In this document: positions 38,898 through 51,600 of the stretch, one piece after another
Layout: each line of letters starts with the position of its first letter
Position numbering within the stretch: position 1 is the first letter of the stretch
DNA from: Anticarsia gemmatalis
Lineage: Eukaryota > Arthropoda > Insecta > Lepidoptera > Erebidae
Direction: 5' to 3'
NCBI RefSeq assembly: GCF_050436995.1
Contig: NC_134757.1
Coordinates: 8,940,501-9,004,500 of the forward strand
DNA: 64,000 nt
The notes under the pieces: model-generated
Seen by the model: only the letters and a program-made list of their open reading frames with translations
Told to the model about the DNA's origin: nothing
Database searches by the model: none
Position numbers and translations under genes: made by a program

Positions 38898-39575
38898 CTC
38901 ACTTCTTTTTGTAGAGCGAACATAAGTCCAATTTGTATGGAAAAACGTTTTTTTTTTCATAATTCAACATATTTTCCTATGGGAATGTTGTTCAGTTTCA
39001 TGGGCTAAACACCCTTATCCACCCTATACCCCCTCCCCCGTTATGTCTCATATAGTAGGTACCTATTTACACCTATTTATTTTATTTTCTACTGTAATAA
39101 TAATTCATTAACTGCAAATGTAACCTTGTAATCTTATACATTTATATGGGATTACAAAGTTATTGTTGCAGTTGGTGTATTTAGAAAACTGGACCGAAAT
39201 TAGAAAATATTAAAATTTTCCCATGATTAAGACACTAAACCCTATTTGTATTCTAAATTTTAAGCTTCTAAGTCTGCTAGAAGTACCTTAGACTTTTGAT
39301 GATCGGTGAGTCAGTGAGTCAGTGAATCAGTGAGTGACAAAATTCAAAATTTTAACAAGTTGTCATTCCTAAACTACTGGTTCAAATTAACTGAAATTTT
39401 AAATATACCGTGTTTATACAATGACTAATTAGTTGCTGAAAATCCAGGCTTCTTGTTTTATCCACAACGAAATTATAGGGGTGTCAAAATAGCCCGAATT
39501 GCTTCGAGAAAAGGATGTTACGGCCGTGCCGCTTTTTTTTTGCTCGACTTGCGGGGGCACTTCCGTGCCCCCAGA
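38426..39575 (+). mobile_element. Fold-back element, copy 2 (Helitron-like, non-autonomous)
   Basis: This is a full-length relative of the element at 12735-13896, in the same orientation, with the same ends (ATGCCACC to CCCCCAGA) and a single T on each flank. The arms are 38426-38618 and 38705-38897. The loop matches the other copies except at its first few bases. The tail keeps the second stem, the GTGAGTCA units (39306-39337) and the terminal hairpin. Private changes in the outer arms (GATCGATA in the left, TATCGATC in the right; TCTGTTTAG in the left, CTAAACAGA in the right) are paired within the copy. One loop-proximal change in the right arm (ATCTAATTG) is unpaired. No coding capacity is seen. 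Confidence 0.85.
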
Positions 39576-39579
39576 TATT

Positions 39580-42500
39580 CAAAGCGTATGTTTGCAAAAC
39601 ACCGCAGTCATATTATGACGCGACAATAAATTCGCTTCCCACAAACATTCCCAAACTGTGTCCATTGTTCTGTCCAACTATGAAATTTAGGAACATTACA
39701 TACGTAATAATGAACGCTTAAGCTCCAACTTTAGTGTTTTGCATTCTACATACAACGTAATAAATAAAGTTTTGATGAACATTTTTAATACACATAAAAT
39801 GTCAGAGTAACACGCGTTGGTTGGCAACTATATTAGAAATGTACTCTAGATTTTACGAACTACAAATATTACACAATGAGACTACGGCAAAAGAGAGAAT
39901 TACTCTGAAGTAACACATTTAAACCTTGAATCTTTCAGTTTATTTCAACCTCCTAAGAAAAAATATACGCACATGCCCGTACACAGTACACACTACACAG
40001 TACAGTATTTTTTTAAATAATCCCATTTCTTACTCTTCTTCTACATCAGAGATGTCTACTTTAATTTCAACAATATTCATTAAAAACTTATTTTCGTACA
40101 GAGCTTTGTTGTAAGTACAACACGTCCTACTGAAAACACGTGTATATTGTTTATTTTGATGCATGTGCCGAAAAGTCATTGTTTCTTTGTTGTAAAGTTA
40201 ATGTACGATTTGTTACACGCAATGTGCGCATCAGATGAGAAATAGTTCAAACACGAATCAAGTACAGATATGAGGTAGTCGAGCAAATCCGAAGATTAGT
40301 ATTACAAATACTTTTTGGACTAGATACATAACTGCAACTTTTTGACTATTACCAATAATTGTAATAGTTTACTTCCCTCATAGGAATACAAAGATTACGA
40401 TACTAAGCTTAACTAGAAACACACTTTTGACTTTCCGAAGTTAGAATTACGAATTAATGAAAAATTCGTAACGACACAGCCTTTGAAGAGGATGATGCCA
40501 TCACACACTTGACAACACACGTCTTTTCCGTGGAACATAGTGTTTGTGAAAAAAAAAACATGTACCTATTAATTTTTATCTTTCTCACAACACGTGTATG
40601 TAACCACATGGTAAGAAATATTCTTAATTTATGCGTCGAAGAATGAAATTATCGTAAATACCGAGTACAATGGTACGACAACAATTGTAGTAATTGCCTA
40701 TTGCAATGCGATATGCTCTACATTATCATAGTTATCGCTTGAAACGGAAATGTATGGAGACCTAGCTCCATGTAACTGGTTCTAAATTGTACCCATGGGA
40801 GGTGACCAGCTCGCCTGTCGGTAACTTAGACCTTAAGGCCTGAACAATCGATTAAACCTAACAAATTACTAAAGCCTTCGTGAGGAATGATCTCGATACA
40901 AGTGACTAACGTACTACAGCGCGCATTTTGTACGCTCTATCAGGAAATGAGAGTTTCAAAAGAAACTCACACAAAAAGCAACTAATCTTCTGCATCATTA
41001 ACCGAAATGTACCACAAATTCATCCGCCAAACAGACAAATAAAAACTGCAGACTGCCAAATTACCACACACTTTATACGATATGCATCGCTAAAGCGCTA
41101 TCTTAAGAGAAAACAATGCAAAGACAATCCACAAAGAATTCGTTCCTCATTTTAAAAGCTTAAACATTTTAATTGGATACGAACATCGGCGGAGTAGAAA
41201 ATTGCACCGATAGTAAAACTAAGATCTGAGATAAGGCGATGAACCTAGCTGGCTTAAACAACCGAGTGTCGGCAACAAGGAAATTGTATCCAATATCATC
41301 ACGTACACAAAATCACGCTGTTGTTCGTGAAGAAAAAAACAATTGCCGATTGTTTTATGCGGCCCGCACCGAACCATTGCTGTAATAGAAAATTTACGTA
41401 CCACCACCTTGATAAGAACATTATTGTTGTTGTAAACGCATTGCCAGCACGATAACTTCCAATACGGACGATTTTACTACTTGTTTTGAAATACGCGAAA
41501 TTATTGCCTATAGTTTTTGATTTGGAAATTGTATTTTTAGTTTTACAGCTAACGCTACGAGATGTAATTTCAAATAAATAAAAATTACATAATATATTAT
41601 ATCCGCTGTGCTTATCAAACAAAGTTTTTAATAATGTCATTTATAATATACTCGGAAACTCTATTATTATAAGCAACGATAAGATAAGACATAAATATAG
41701 AAATAAACATTTTTCCTTCACTACAACCTTTATGCTAATAACGATTATATAATCACAAACAATTGAGATTTAATTCATGATTGTTTTTACAATACACTCT
41801 TCAATTTGAATAAATGAATCCTGAAACAACAGGATTGCGCAATGGCGTTAAACGAACAGATAGACAATGAAATAAAAACATCACGCAGAGCTACCAAGCG
41901 AAAAATTGCTCCAATGTAATACACATTCATCTTATCTCTTAAAGCATTAATAACGGAGCGAGTGTTATGATTGTGTCAATTGTCTGCTATTGCAATAATG
42001 ATGTCATTCAATTCAATGACCGCAGAACGACTGTACACTTGCACAGGCCGAGTGATACTACAGTATTGTCGGAACAAAAACGTGTGACCATAACAAGAGT
42101 AAACGTAAATTGAGATAGGGAAACCTTTCACACGGTTATCAGAGCCCATTGCCTATAATCTCAGAAATGGCAGCATGACGCTTTATTGCCGGGGCCAGAG
42201 GCAAAATCGTTAACATCGCAAACAACCTTATGCGACTAAACAGGTACACTTGACCGACGAATGGCCTCTGGTGACACCGCAGTCCACGTCATTACTACAC
42301 GTGGCCGGTACCACGCAACTACGATCGATGTAACGTAAACGATCGATGCTTAGGTAAAAACACCGATCGTGAATGCATAGACGACGGACTCAGTGACTCA
42401 TAGTAAAGGGTCGATGAAACCTGTTCGACGCTCGACTCTGTGCAAAGCACTCATTTCTTACTCAGACGACTAATGTTCCGATTATAATCTCGAACTAGTA

Positions 42501-43870
42501 ATGAACGCTCGGACATCCTTTGGTTTTGAAAAGCTATGTTTATGTTAAACCTAGACTGGATATTACGTGTTACGTGCCACGAAGTTGTGGTACACGATAT
42601 CTACAAATGGCTCTATACCGGTATACAAATTGCTGGTAATCAAATGACAATATTAAAATACTTTCCTCATGCCATAGTATCATTAATGGACTATTATTAG
42701 ACCAGGTATGGTAATAGTCAGTTAGCTGATGAAGCCTTCAATTAGACAAGACATAAAAGTCTACACATTCCACAAGCATACATAAAGTCTTTATTCTCAC
42801 GCTTTTTCTTTCCATGTCTCATGATTAATTAATTTGTATTTTTTCCTGTGCCTATAATTGAATGAAGGGAACTAGTCTGTACGTAGGGTTCGTTTATATG
42901 CGTCGTGACAAAAATATCAACGCTTACTCAATTACCTTAACGAAACCAGTATTCACAACATCTAAATATAGGATGTGGAAAAATGAAAACGAGTAGTAAT
43001 TATTTTAATTAAGGTGAAACACGTAACTTCTTCCGTTTTCAATAAACCTTATTGCTAATTGCTATATCACATTTTATGGATAAATAATTAATCACTATAA
43101 TTAATTATCAATTCTCCTGGTTTTCTAGAACCGCAACTGTTGCGTTGTTAACTACAGAACACGCATTTGAACACTCAAAAACACACACCGTTTAAAACGA
43201 ACCTTTGAAATCGTTCACTTAAGCATTCATGAGTCGAATTGGAAAATTCTGTGGTATAAATGATTCACGGCAAGTTAAATAGGGGCTAATATACGGGTTG
43301 TTCCACAAACCACATGCTTACAATATTACGGACGATGATTACACCGTTTCCTTTACATTTTACGATGCTTTTTACTACGTTGGACCCCTCGTAACGCTAA
43401 CTAGCATTCCTACCTAATAGGGACCCTTGTTTATCTTCCACCAGTTTTTATACTAGCATCATTTATGTTAGGTTTTTGTGCATCAGTTTCCTGTGTAAGA
43501 CACGTTTGGGAAAAACTGAATTTTATTTTCATGCATTTTAGAATATGAATTGTACATTTCCATAATGTAGTACACATAAACTTTGTCTGATTAATCGTTT
43601 TTATTAGTTTATGTTATATTGTTGTCACAAATGACCCAACTTTGCATGTCCAAACAAAATCTGTGCCGATTCTTAATGTCGTGCCTCTATCCAGAACATT
43701 CTTATTACCCACTTGCATCTCACGACTCCTTGCAACCTTCACTTATCCGATACTTCACCGAAGACTGAACCCGTGCTGCCAATTGATATTTCCGTCTGCA
43801 ATCTACGCTGACGTCTTGAGTTGACTTGACTGATTGGTAATCGTGTACTTGAAGCCAGGTCATGTGGATT
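39580..43870. other. Unannotated stretch between fold-back copy 2 and the candidate promoter
   Basis: Composition is more balanced at 42170-42440 ('cgtggccggtaccacgcaac', 'acgatcgatgtaacgtaaac'), with repeated CGATCG/CGATG words. The 113-codon minus frame at 41299-41640 has no recognisable domain. Confidence 0.45.
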
Positions 43871-43878
43871 TAAACTGG

Positions 43879-43946
43879 TATAAATATAACAAAGAAATAT
43901 CTTTCAGCATCATTTGACAGTCAGATTGCTGCTCTCGAATACGATG
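43879..43946 (+). promoter_or_regulatory. Candidate TATA/initiator promoter with a short first exon
   Basis: TATAAATA (43879-43886) lies 33 bp before the A of TCATTT (43910-43915), close to ideal core-promoter geometry. The first ATG is at 43944, and ATG TTT CGT TTC is followed by GTATCT, which could be a splice donor after four codons. Insect cuticle-protein genes often have exactly such a four-codon first exon, but no second exon was found in the window. The un-spliced frame stops after 16 codons. Confidence 0.22.
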
Positions 43947-44070
43947 TTTCGTTTCGTATCTTATGCGTACTTACTAGACGATTCGCAATGCTAGCTAACA
44001 GAAGCGCGATTCTGTGTAGTCGGTACTGTTGAGTATCGAAAGTTTGACATTTACAATGTACTGCCAAAAT

Positions 44071-44165
44071 ATTTTCTACGACACCCGTCAGAGGCGCTGA
44101 TCAGATTTTCATACAAAATTTCTTGATGACGGGTCGGTTGTCGGTAGTCGATAGTAGTAGAAAAT
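44071..44165. repeat. Imperfect inverted repeat, probable MITE
   Basis: ATTTTCTACGACACCCGTCA (44071-44090) pairs imperfectly with TGACGGGT... (44127-44134) through ...TAGTAGAAAAT (44155-44165). The right side has an extra 'cggttgtcggtagtcgat' segment, so the arms match at their ends only. The middle 'gcgctgatcagattttcata' is a sequence I associate with moth dispersed repeats. Boundaries and any target-site duplication are unclear. Confidence 0.4.
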
Positions 44166-45840
44166 CGAGCTACAGGTCATCTAATAATTACTGAGAGATA
44201 AGCTAATTTATTGAGAGCTAAACTAAAGTACGAACACTTCTAACAGAAGTTGAAACAGTATTGCCTACTGGTCAAATATTTTTCTATAAATGTGGGCTAT
44301 AAATTTGACTAAATCACAAAGATAGTGGGTTTTTCTTCGCGATTCATGCAACGGCAATATCAAGCTTATTATTTTTAAAGAAGTGCAAATTAAATTTAAA
44401 CTGAGACTAACTGCAGTCGTAAAACTAAAACGAAACAGATAAAATTTCGTTGTTTTAACTACCGTTATTTATGCATTCAGAGTTCTCTGCAACTCGCTGC
44501 AACTGCACTAAGTCGGTTCGTAGTACTTCAAAAGAATTCTTTCGCAAAACTTAATAGTCATCTTTCTACTTTTATGACAAGTTGAACGCTGCAAGTTCCT
44601 TTGAAAATGAACTGTTGTATCGTGTGTTATATTTCTTTATGTGTTTATAAAAGTATGGCCGTGATAATACTTCAGTATTAACGTGAATAACTTGCTAAAG
44701 TTAGGCGACAAAGTTAGTTTTTAAGCAATTTACGCGTTGAATAGAAATTACGATGAAAGTTGAAAATGAAACAGTTCGCTTTCAGAAGCCTGAAAAATTA
44801 TGTAGGTCCACAGTACAATTAACTTGTAATTTTTTATCCCGTAAACACTTCTGTTATTTAACTAGATACTAATTCGATAAGGCATAGTTATAAAAATTCT
44901 AAAATAGTACAATGACATTATTCTCGTCATTTGAAAAAGTATTCGAACCTATCGATAAAATGAACACGGAGTATTTAAGTAACAGTAGATAACGTTATTG
45001 CGAATATTTGAATTTCAATTACCTACCTACGTTCATACATAACTATCTAGTAATTAGTAATGATAACAAAACAACTTTCACTGCGTGAAAACTAAAATTT
45101 CAAATTAGAAAATACTTACTTAAAACAACTACAATATAATACATATTAGTGAATCATACGTAAAAATATTAGGTGCGAAATGGAACTGTTCACGATTGCT
45201 TACACCACTGTCTGTTAAAAACTGACGACCTAAAACATACTCGTGTAAGTCTAAAATACAAGAAAAAATCACAATATTTCCATTTTTTATCACGTTACGT
45301 ATGAACTAAATCAATTTTCCGCATTTATTCACGTAGTGCATTTAATTATACGGTTGTAATTATTGCTTATTTCTTTGATACGCCCTTGTCGTCGTATTTA
45401 TGTGATAACTGTGTATTTATCGCGCACATTCGACACACACCGCCTTCATTATCAACTCATTATGTTAGCACTAAGATCCGTATTTCTTTCGGGAAATCTG
45501 TAAACGTCAGAAGGTCCCTAGAAAGCTGCAGAGTACCTACAATAATGTTACGAGAAGATTTTCATGTTGACATATTATTATGTAACGCTTGCAGCTTTCA
45601 AGCATGTTTGATTTGAATATTTTTTTGTAGCAAACGTATCTTTAAAAAATATTCAGTCAATTAAGGTTACATTACAACTCCTTCTGCAAAAACATATTAA
45701 AAAATCTTGCAAATATGGCTACAAGCCAAAAAGTTCGCAACAGACTATCTATGAACATAACCAGAACATTTTTATAACGTGTACCAAAAAAAAGTTAAAA
45801 CGATTTTTCTATTTTTACTTTCATATCAGTAGTAAAATCT

Positions 45841-46309
45841 ATGCCACCAAAAACATTCTGTAAAAACCTCAAGTCTCGCCGTAAAAAGTTGTGAGATCTA
45901 TATAATACCAAGTCGATTAATCTATTTAGTCTCTACTTAAAAGACCTTCTGTCTTAAGTTATTACGTATTTTATTATCATGCCAATTAAAAAAAAACCTT
46001 TAAAACAAATAGACCGACCTGGCCATCGCATGATTTGATTATTAGTATGTATCACACTACACAGCACGACGAGAAGTTAATGCTCCTGAAATGTTAATGG
46101 CGAATTTGTGTTTTCTTGCGATGACCAAGTCGATCTATTTGTTTTAAAGGTATTTTTTTTTAAATTGGCATGATAATAAAATACGTAATAACTTAAGACA
46201 GAAGGTCTTTTAAGTAGAGACTAAATAGATTAATCGACTTGGTATTATATAGATCTCACAACTTTTTACGGCGAGACTTGAGGTTTTTACAGAATGTTTT
46301 TGGTGGCAT
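45841..46309. repeat. Long inverted repeat (fold-back) of element copy 3
   Basis: The arms (45841-46030 and 46117-46309) pair without substitution over the outer part. They differ by a short indel at the A/T run and by the three loop-proximal C/T differences shared by all copies. The 86-bp loop (46031-46116) is conserved. Confidence 0.9.
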
Positions 46310-46986
46310 CTCACTTCTTTTTGTAGAGCAAACATAAGTCCAATTTGTATGGAAAGACGTTTTTTTTTTCATAATTCAACATATTTTCCTATGGGAATGT
46401 TGTTCAGTTTCATGGGCTAAACACCCTTACCCACCCTATACCCCCTCCCGTTATGCCTCATATAGTAGGTGCCTATTTACACCTATTTATTTTATTTTCT
46501 ACAGTAATAATAATTCATTAACTGCAAATGTAACCTTGTAATCTTATACATTTATATGGGATTACAAAGTTATTTTTGCAGTTGGTGTATTTAGAAAACT
46601 GGACCGAAATTAGAAAATATCAAATTTTTCCCGTGATTAAGACACTAAACCCTATTTGTATACTAAATTTTAAGCTTCTAAGTCTGCTAGAAGTACCTTA
46701 GACTTTTGATGATCGGTGAGTCAGTGAGTCAGTGAATCAGTGAGTGACAAAATTCAAAATTTTAACAAGTTGTCATTCTTAAACTACTGGTTCAAATTGA
46801 CTGAAATTTTAAATATTCCGTGTTTATACAATGACTGATTAGTTGCTGAAAATCCAGGCTTCTTGTTTTATCCACAACGAAATTATAGGGGTGTCAAAAA
46901 TGGCCCGAATTGCTTCGAGAAAAGGATGTTACGGCCGTGCCGCTTTTTTTTTGCTCGACTTGCGGGGGCACTTCCGTGCCCCCAGA
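45841..46986 (+). mobile_element. Fold-back element, copy 3 (Helitron-like, non-autonomous)
   Basis: This is the third full-length copy, same orientation, from ATGCCACC to CCCCCAGA, with T immediately on both sides. The arms are 45841-46030 and 46117-46309; the loop is identical by eye to that of copy 1. The tail carries the second stem, GTGAGTCA units (46716-46747) and the terminal GC hairpin. Paired private changes in the arms include TTAAAAGACC (left) with GGTCTTTTAA (right), and GTATTTTATT (left) with AATAAAATAC (right). The A run in the left arm is shorter than the T run of the right arm. It has no coding capacity. Confidence 0.85.
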
Positions 46987-46989
46987 TTT

Positions 46990-48450
46990 CAAGTTAAAGA
47001 TTACTACCGACTAATATTATGACAAATGATAAGATTATGATAAGATAAAGGACTTATTACGTCTAAATGTGGATTCCCATTCAACGTTATCGTATTAGTA
47101 CATACTTTAAAATCGATAATATATATGTCGTAACTTAGATAGTCAACACTTTAACCTATTCAAACAGAGTAACTATATTTAACTCACTAATTTAAACTGT
47201 TTTCAAATTCAAATATCTGTACTGCTAAAATTGCGGTAATACAATATCTATCTTTAATTCCAGCATAGTTGAGAGCAAAAAATACGTTAAAATATTGCAA
47301 CTCTACAATGCTTGTCAATTCAGGCCATGTTTCGTGACAGTTACAATGAAATTCAAAATTTAATACACAGCAATTGTCCGCTACAATATATTCAGCGACA
47401 ATTTCAAAGCAATGACCGTATCAAACTATAAAACGCACCATTTATCGTTCGTTACAGGAAACATGTTATCATTGGGATATATAAAAACATATCTATGCTT
47501 ATCCACTGTCCGGACAGGCGACATAATAAAATTCGAAACTATTCGATAATGTTTGTTCGTGCCAATTGTTGCACCAATTGGCGTTTAATTACAACGATTT
47601 TAATGGTTTTAAATACACCTAGTTGGCTTTTTAGGCAGATACTATTACTTGTTTCATATGAATACTGACTGTCGCAACAAATAAAAATAGTGAAAATATA
47701 GTCTAGTTCCCAGTAGACAGCGATGTGCAGGACTAATTAGAGGCATAGCGCTCTATCCCTTTTTTATACAAAAAAAATCGTTTTTACTTGTGTATAGTTT
47801 ATCTTATTTAAAATATTTTTTATCCATTGTTCTTATGAGTCATTCCCTATAAAAAATATGGTATTAATTTTCTTTCACGAATCATAATTCCACTCAGGAG
47901 ATTTTCATACTGCAACATATTATGTCAATCTAAAATACCTAAATCAAAATAATATGTCATACGATTATCAATATAAATTGTTGAAGACTTTAGTTACATA
48001 CGAGTTGTCCGGACTCTTCTAGGAACGAAAATTGAGGATACAATCGATACCAATATTTGTCCAATGCACAAACAGCACTCATGATAAGCATTTTCATAGT
48101 AATTACACGCACCTTTAGTATCCAAGGACGTGCCTCCTTTATTTACTGTAAACGGAACAAAACGGATCCAAAATCTATTATCTTCGAACACTTTTTATAG
48201 AAACATTTTAAACCTGTCATCGCCTATCGAACCCTTTCAAACCGTGACTGATATTTAGAATATTAGTGTAAAGTATTGTTGAAAGAGAACGTTTTATCAT
48301 TACGTATTTAGTCTTGATGCGTAACTGGAGATTGAACAAAGGCGTGACTAATATCTAGATAATTAGTGAACTAATTTATAGCTGCGTTGTTCGTTTTGTT
48401 TGTAATAGCTTATGAATTTTGTTTTGAGAAAGGACTACTTAGCAGAAACT
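46990..48450. other. Unannotated AT-rich stretch
   Basis: This lies between fold-back copy 3 and the next SINE. I see no repeats or genes. Confidence 0.5.
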
Positions 48451-48456
48451 CTACTA

Positions 48457-48690
48457 ACATATACATAACATTAGGCCTGATATAAGAAGAAGGTAGAGGT
48501 TTGTCTCATGTAACAGGGGGCGAGTTCATTATCATTTTATCATATACTGGGCACGTTACCAAAGCTAGTGCTACTTGTTGAGAAAAATCTTAGATAAATT
48601 AGAAAAGACCAACACCTTATCCGACCCGGAAAATGAACCCGCGACTTCTGCACGATAGTCGCATTTACTGCCAACATCACCACAGAGGCA
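48457..48690 (-). mobile_element. tRNA-derived SINE (minus strand)
   Basis: On the minus strand the head 'tgtggtgatgttggcagta' (48667-48685) and the box B-like GGGTTCATTTTCCGGGTCGG (48621-48640) precede a body with 'ggtaacgtgcccagtatatg' and 'actcgccccctgttacatg', ending near 'atatcaggcctaatgttatg'. Order and content match the family seen at 23011 and 24669. It is degenerate. Confidence 0.6.
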
Positions 48691-48694
48691 GTTT

Positions 48695-51600
48695 ATTATA
48701 CAAATAGCAGTAAAGTTATTGACACGATCATCCCATACAAGTAATTGCCAGTAGTTACATCCTTAATAATATTTGTACCGTACATACGTGTTTGAAGCGT
48801 ACTGACCGACATGTAAGGCAACAGTCGTTAAGTCCACTCGAAGGTAGCTCAAACAACCTTGACATGAGGTTGACCGCTAACCACAAAAAGAAGAAAGATA
48901 ATGACGTCAGCTCCGTGAATGATTTAGGCACCTGACATATTATGGTGTTCCTTTTTTTTACTTTTTATTTTTTTATTTACTGTTAGATCTCTATCATCGG
49001 GTAAAGGATTCTCCTATGATATTTTTTTTTACTGTTAGGAAGTTGTAATGTACAAATAAATAATTGACAGTATAACATCAAAGTAAGTTTGTTGCGGCTT
49101 TGATGGCACATTACTGGATCGGAAAGGGAAGCCTATGTATTTTAGATCCCAGAAAAAGCGCTGGTAATGTATTAAAAATATTAAAGGCCGACAAAGTTTT
49201 TGAAATAAGATAGATAGATTTTAGTTTCACTTATAAATAAAAAATTTGACCGAATTTTAAATAAATTAGACTTATTTAGGTCATATTATGCTGACACTAA
49301 TGATAGTCAATAATACAGAAAGCGAATTTACCGCCAGTTGGGACGGTTCAAAAGACGGAAACGAAAAGTCCTAAGTAAACGAGTTATTCAACAAAAGAAA
49401 ACAGAATAAAGCAATTCTATCATAATCTTCCTCACACGTGATAAGTATTTTTATTTACCAACTTTATCAACACGATAATGAGAGTACTTTTCACTGGACA
49501 CGTGTCGATATACGGTTGAACACGTCACACATTCGGCCTCGATACAAACTAGATCAGACACAGATAGCCTTTTGATATCGAATTTAGTGCAAGGAGTAGT
49601 GAATGGAGACAATATCGGTCAGTAATGTGCATGACACTAACAAATTATAAATTAAATTTGATTATTTGTAACTCTTAAAGCTCTAGATGTATTAAAGGTT
49701 AGTACAAAAAGTAATTGATATCCAACAACGTGACATAATATTCCATCATATTCTGCTCCTTCAAGACGTAGCAAAAATAATAAAAAAACAACGCCGAGAT
49801 TTCATATTTCACCAAACATATTGAAGATTAATCGCTTACACTAAGAAATAAAATTGTGACAATATTTGAACAGCTGAGAAACAAGAGGCAATACCGAAAA
49901 TATCGAAATGTGTGCAAACAAAGATGGTACGGCCTCAAAACGTTCAATATTACCTAAGTATTGACATTACAAAATCTTTTGGCATGAGGCCGCTATACGA
50001 AACATTATTGAACGAGTTAAGAATTCAACTCAATAAATATTCAATAGGTCTTACAACTATCCCTTTAATGTGTAAATAAACCATGAACACGGTACATTGA
50101 CTCGGCGTTCGACGGCACAAGTCCGTCCAAAATCAGGTCTACATGACGTCATAATGACAGCGAATGTAGCTGACGTAGACAGGTAAAACCGCAAGGCGAG
50201 CCGAGTCCGAGTATTACAGAACTTATCTATCAAGACCGCAAAACGCAAATCACGTTTATATGAAGTTGCATTTGAATTCCATCAAATTCTTGGTAAGCTT
50301 AATGTTGCATACAATTCAAGGAAGTTTACAGGCTAGTTAAGTTTGAGGATCGCCATCCTGAATATTTCATTCATTGTAATTATTTCTACCATTTAAATTA
50401 TTAACTTGGGTACCGATTGTCGCTTTAATAGTTCACGTAGTCCAAAATTAATGAAAAGCGCTTTAATTATGATTAAATATTCAAGTATTTATTTGATATT
50501 TCATTCAATATTCTGCCGCTTTGTTTTCATGTCATTTATAATATTGTCTTAATTTGCTTTGATATTCAATTTCTTGTGAATTATTTGCAATTTGAAAAGC
50601 AAAGCATACTTAACAAAAAAGCACAGAAAATACTTTACCATAATAACCGGCTAGTAATCGATTTATCTTATGGTAAGCACAGCTTGAGGTAAAATCCAAT
50701 TGAAAACATGATATTGATCCTTAAGAAACTGGTATTACTGCAAATAGATTTTAAAAAGTTTTGCATCTTCTATAAATGGCGAGTCAAGCCGTTTGTGGCA
50801 TCTGCAATCGAGTTGAAGATCTTCGACAGGAATGTTGAATGTACGATCGACTAGTTAGTCAACAGGAGTAACGAGTCCTCGCGACCTCGCTCAAGGAGAA
50901 GCTATTTTGGTATCTGTAAACTATCGGTTACTTTGTACGCCTTCGATTGTTTATAAAGCTCTACTCGATTTAGTAGCTAATGTTCTCATATCATTTACTT
51001 ATTTATAGCCAGCGTACATGTTCCTTAGTAATCTTCTCAAAATACTCTCCACATAAACTTGTTTCATTGTTTATTTTATTTCTTCTAAAACTTCTTCCAT
51101 CTTTTACAATTTAACTTCAAACTACATCATCAGTTTTATACCTCCTATCTCTCTGTACAAATTTTACGTCGATGTTCCTAACTCGGAAGAATTTGGGACC
51201 ATTACCAAAATATCTCGAGATAAATCTACAAAGCCTGTTGTTTCAAATGTATATTATTGAGCAAGTTTACGATATCGTCGCACTTTGGGACAAAACGACT
51301 AAAAACAAAAGTTAAAACAGCAATTCAGTGATGTTCCCACGGCTGTCTCTTATTCCGCACGGTGGCACGGAAGTAGACTTGGTGTAATTACTCATAGCTT
51401 GCTTTGTCGCCCGCGAGAAAACTCCGTATTGCGTCACGCTAACAATTAGAACGTGTTTTGTGTAACTATAATTCATGGAACCAAATAAATTGGAACGTAG
51501 GTAAAACATTAATTATGAACGCTAAAACAATAGTATTTGATAACGCACGATATAAGACGGAAAATGTTTCGCTTTGGAATTATTTCGTCGTCATAAATAT

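Noticed and set aside
41299..41640. 113-codon minus-strand open frame, the longest in the window
   Set aside because: The residue pattern is typical of translated AT-rich DNA, with no domain; a frame this long is expected by chance in 64 kb.
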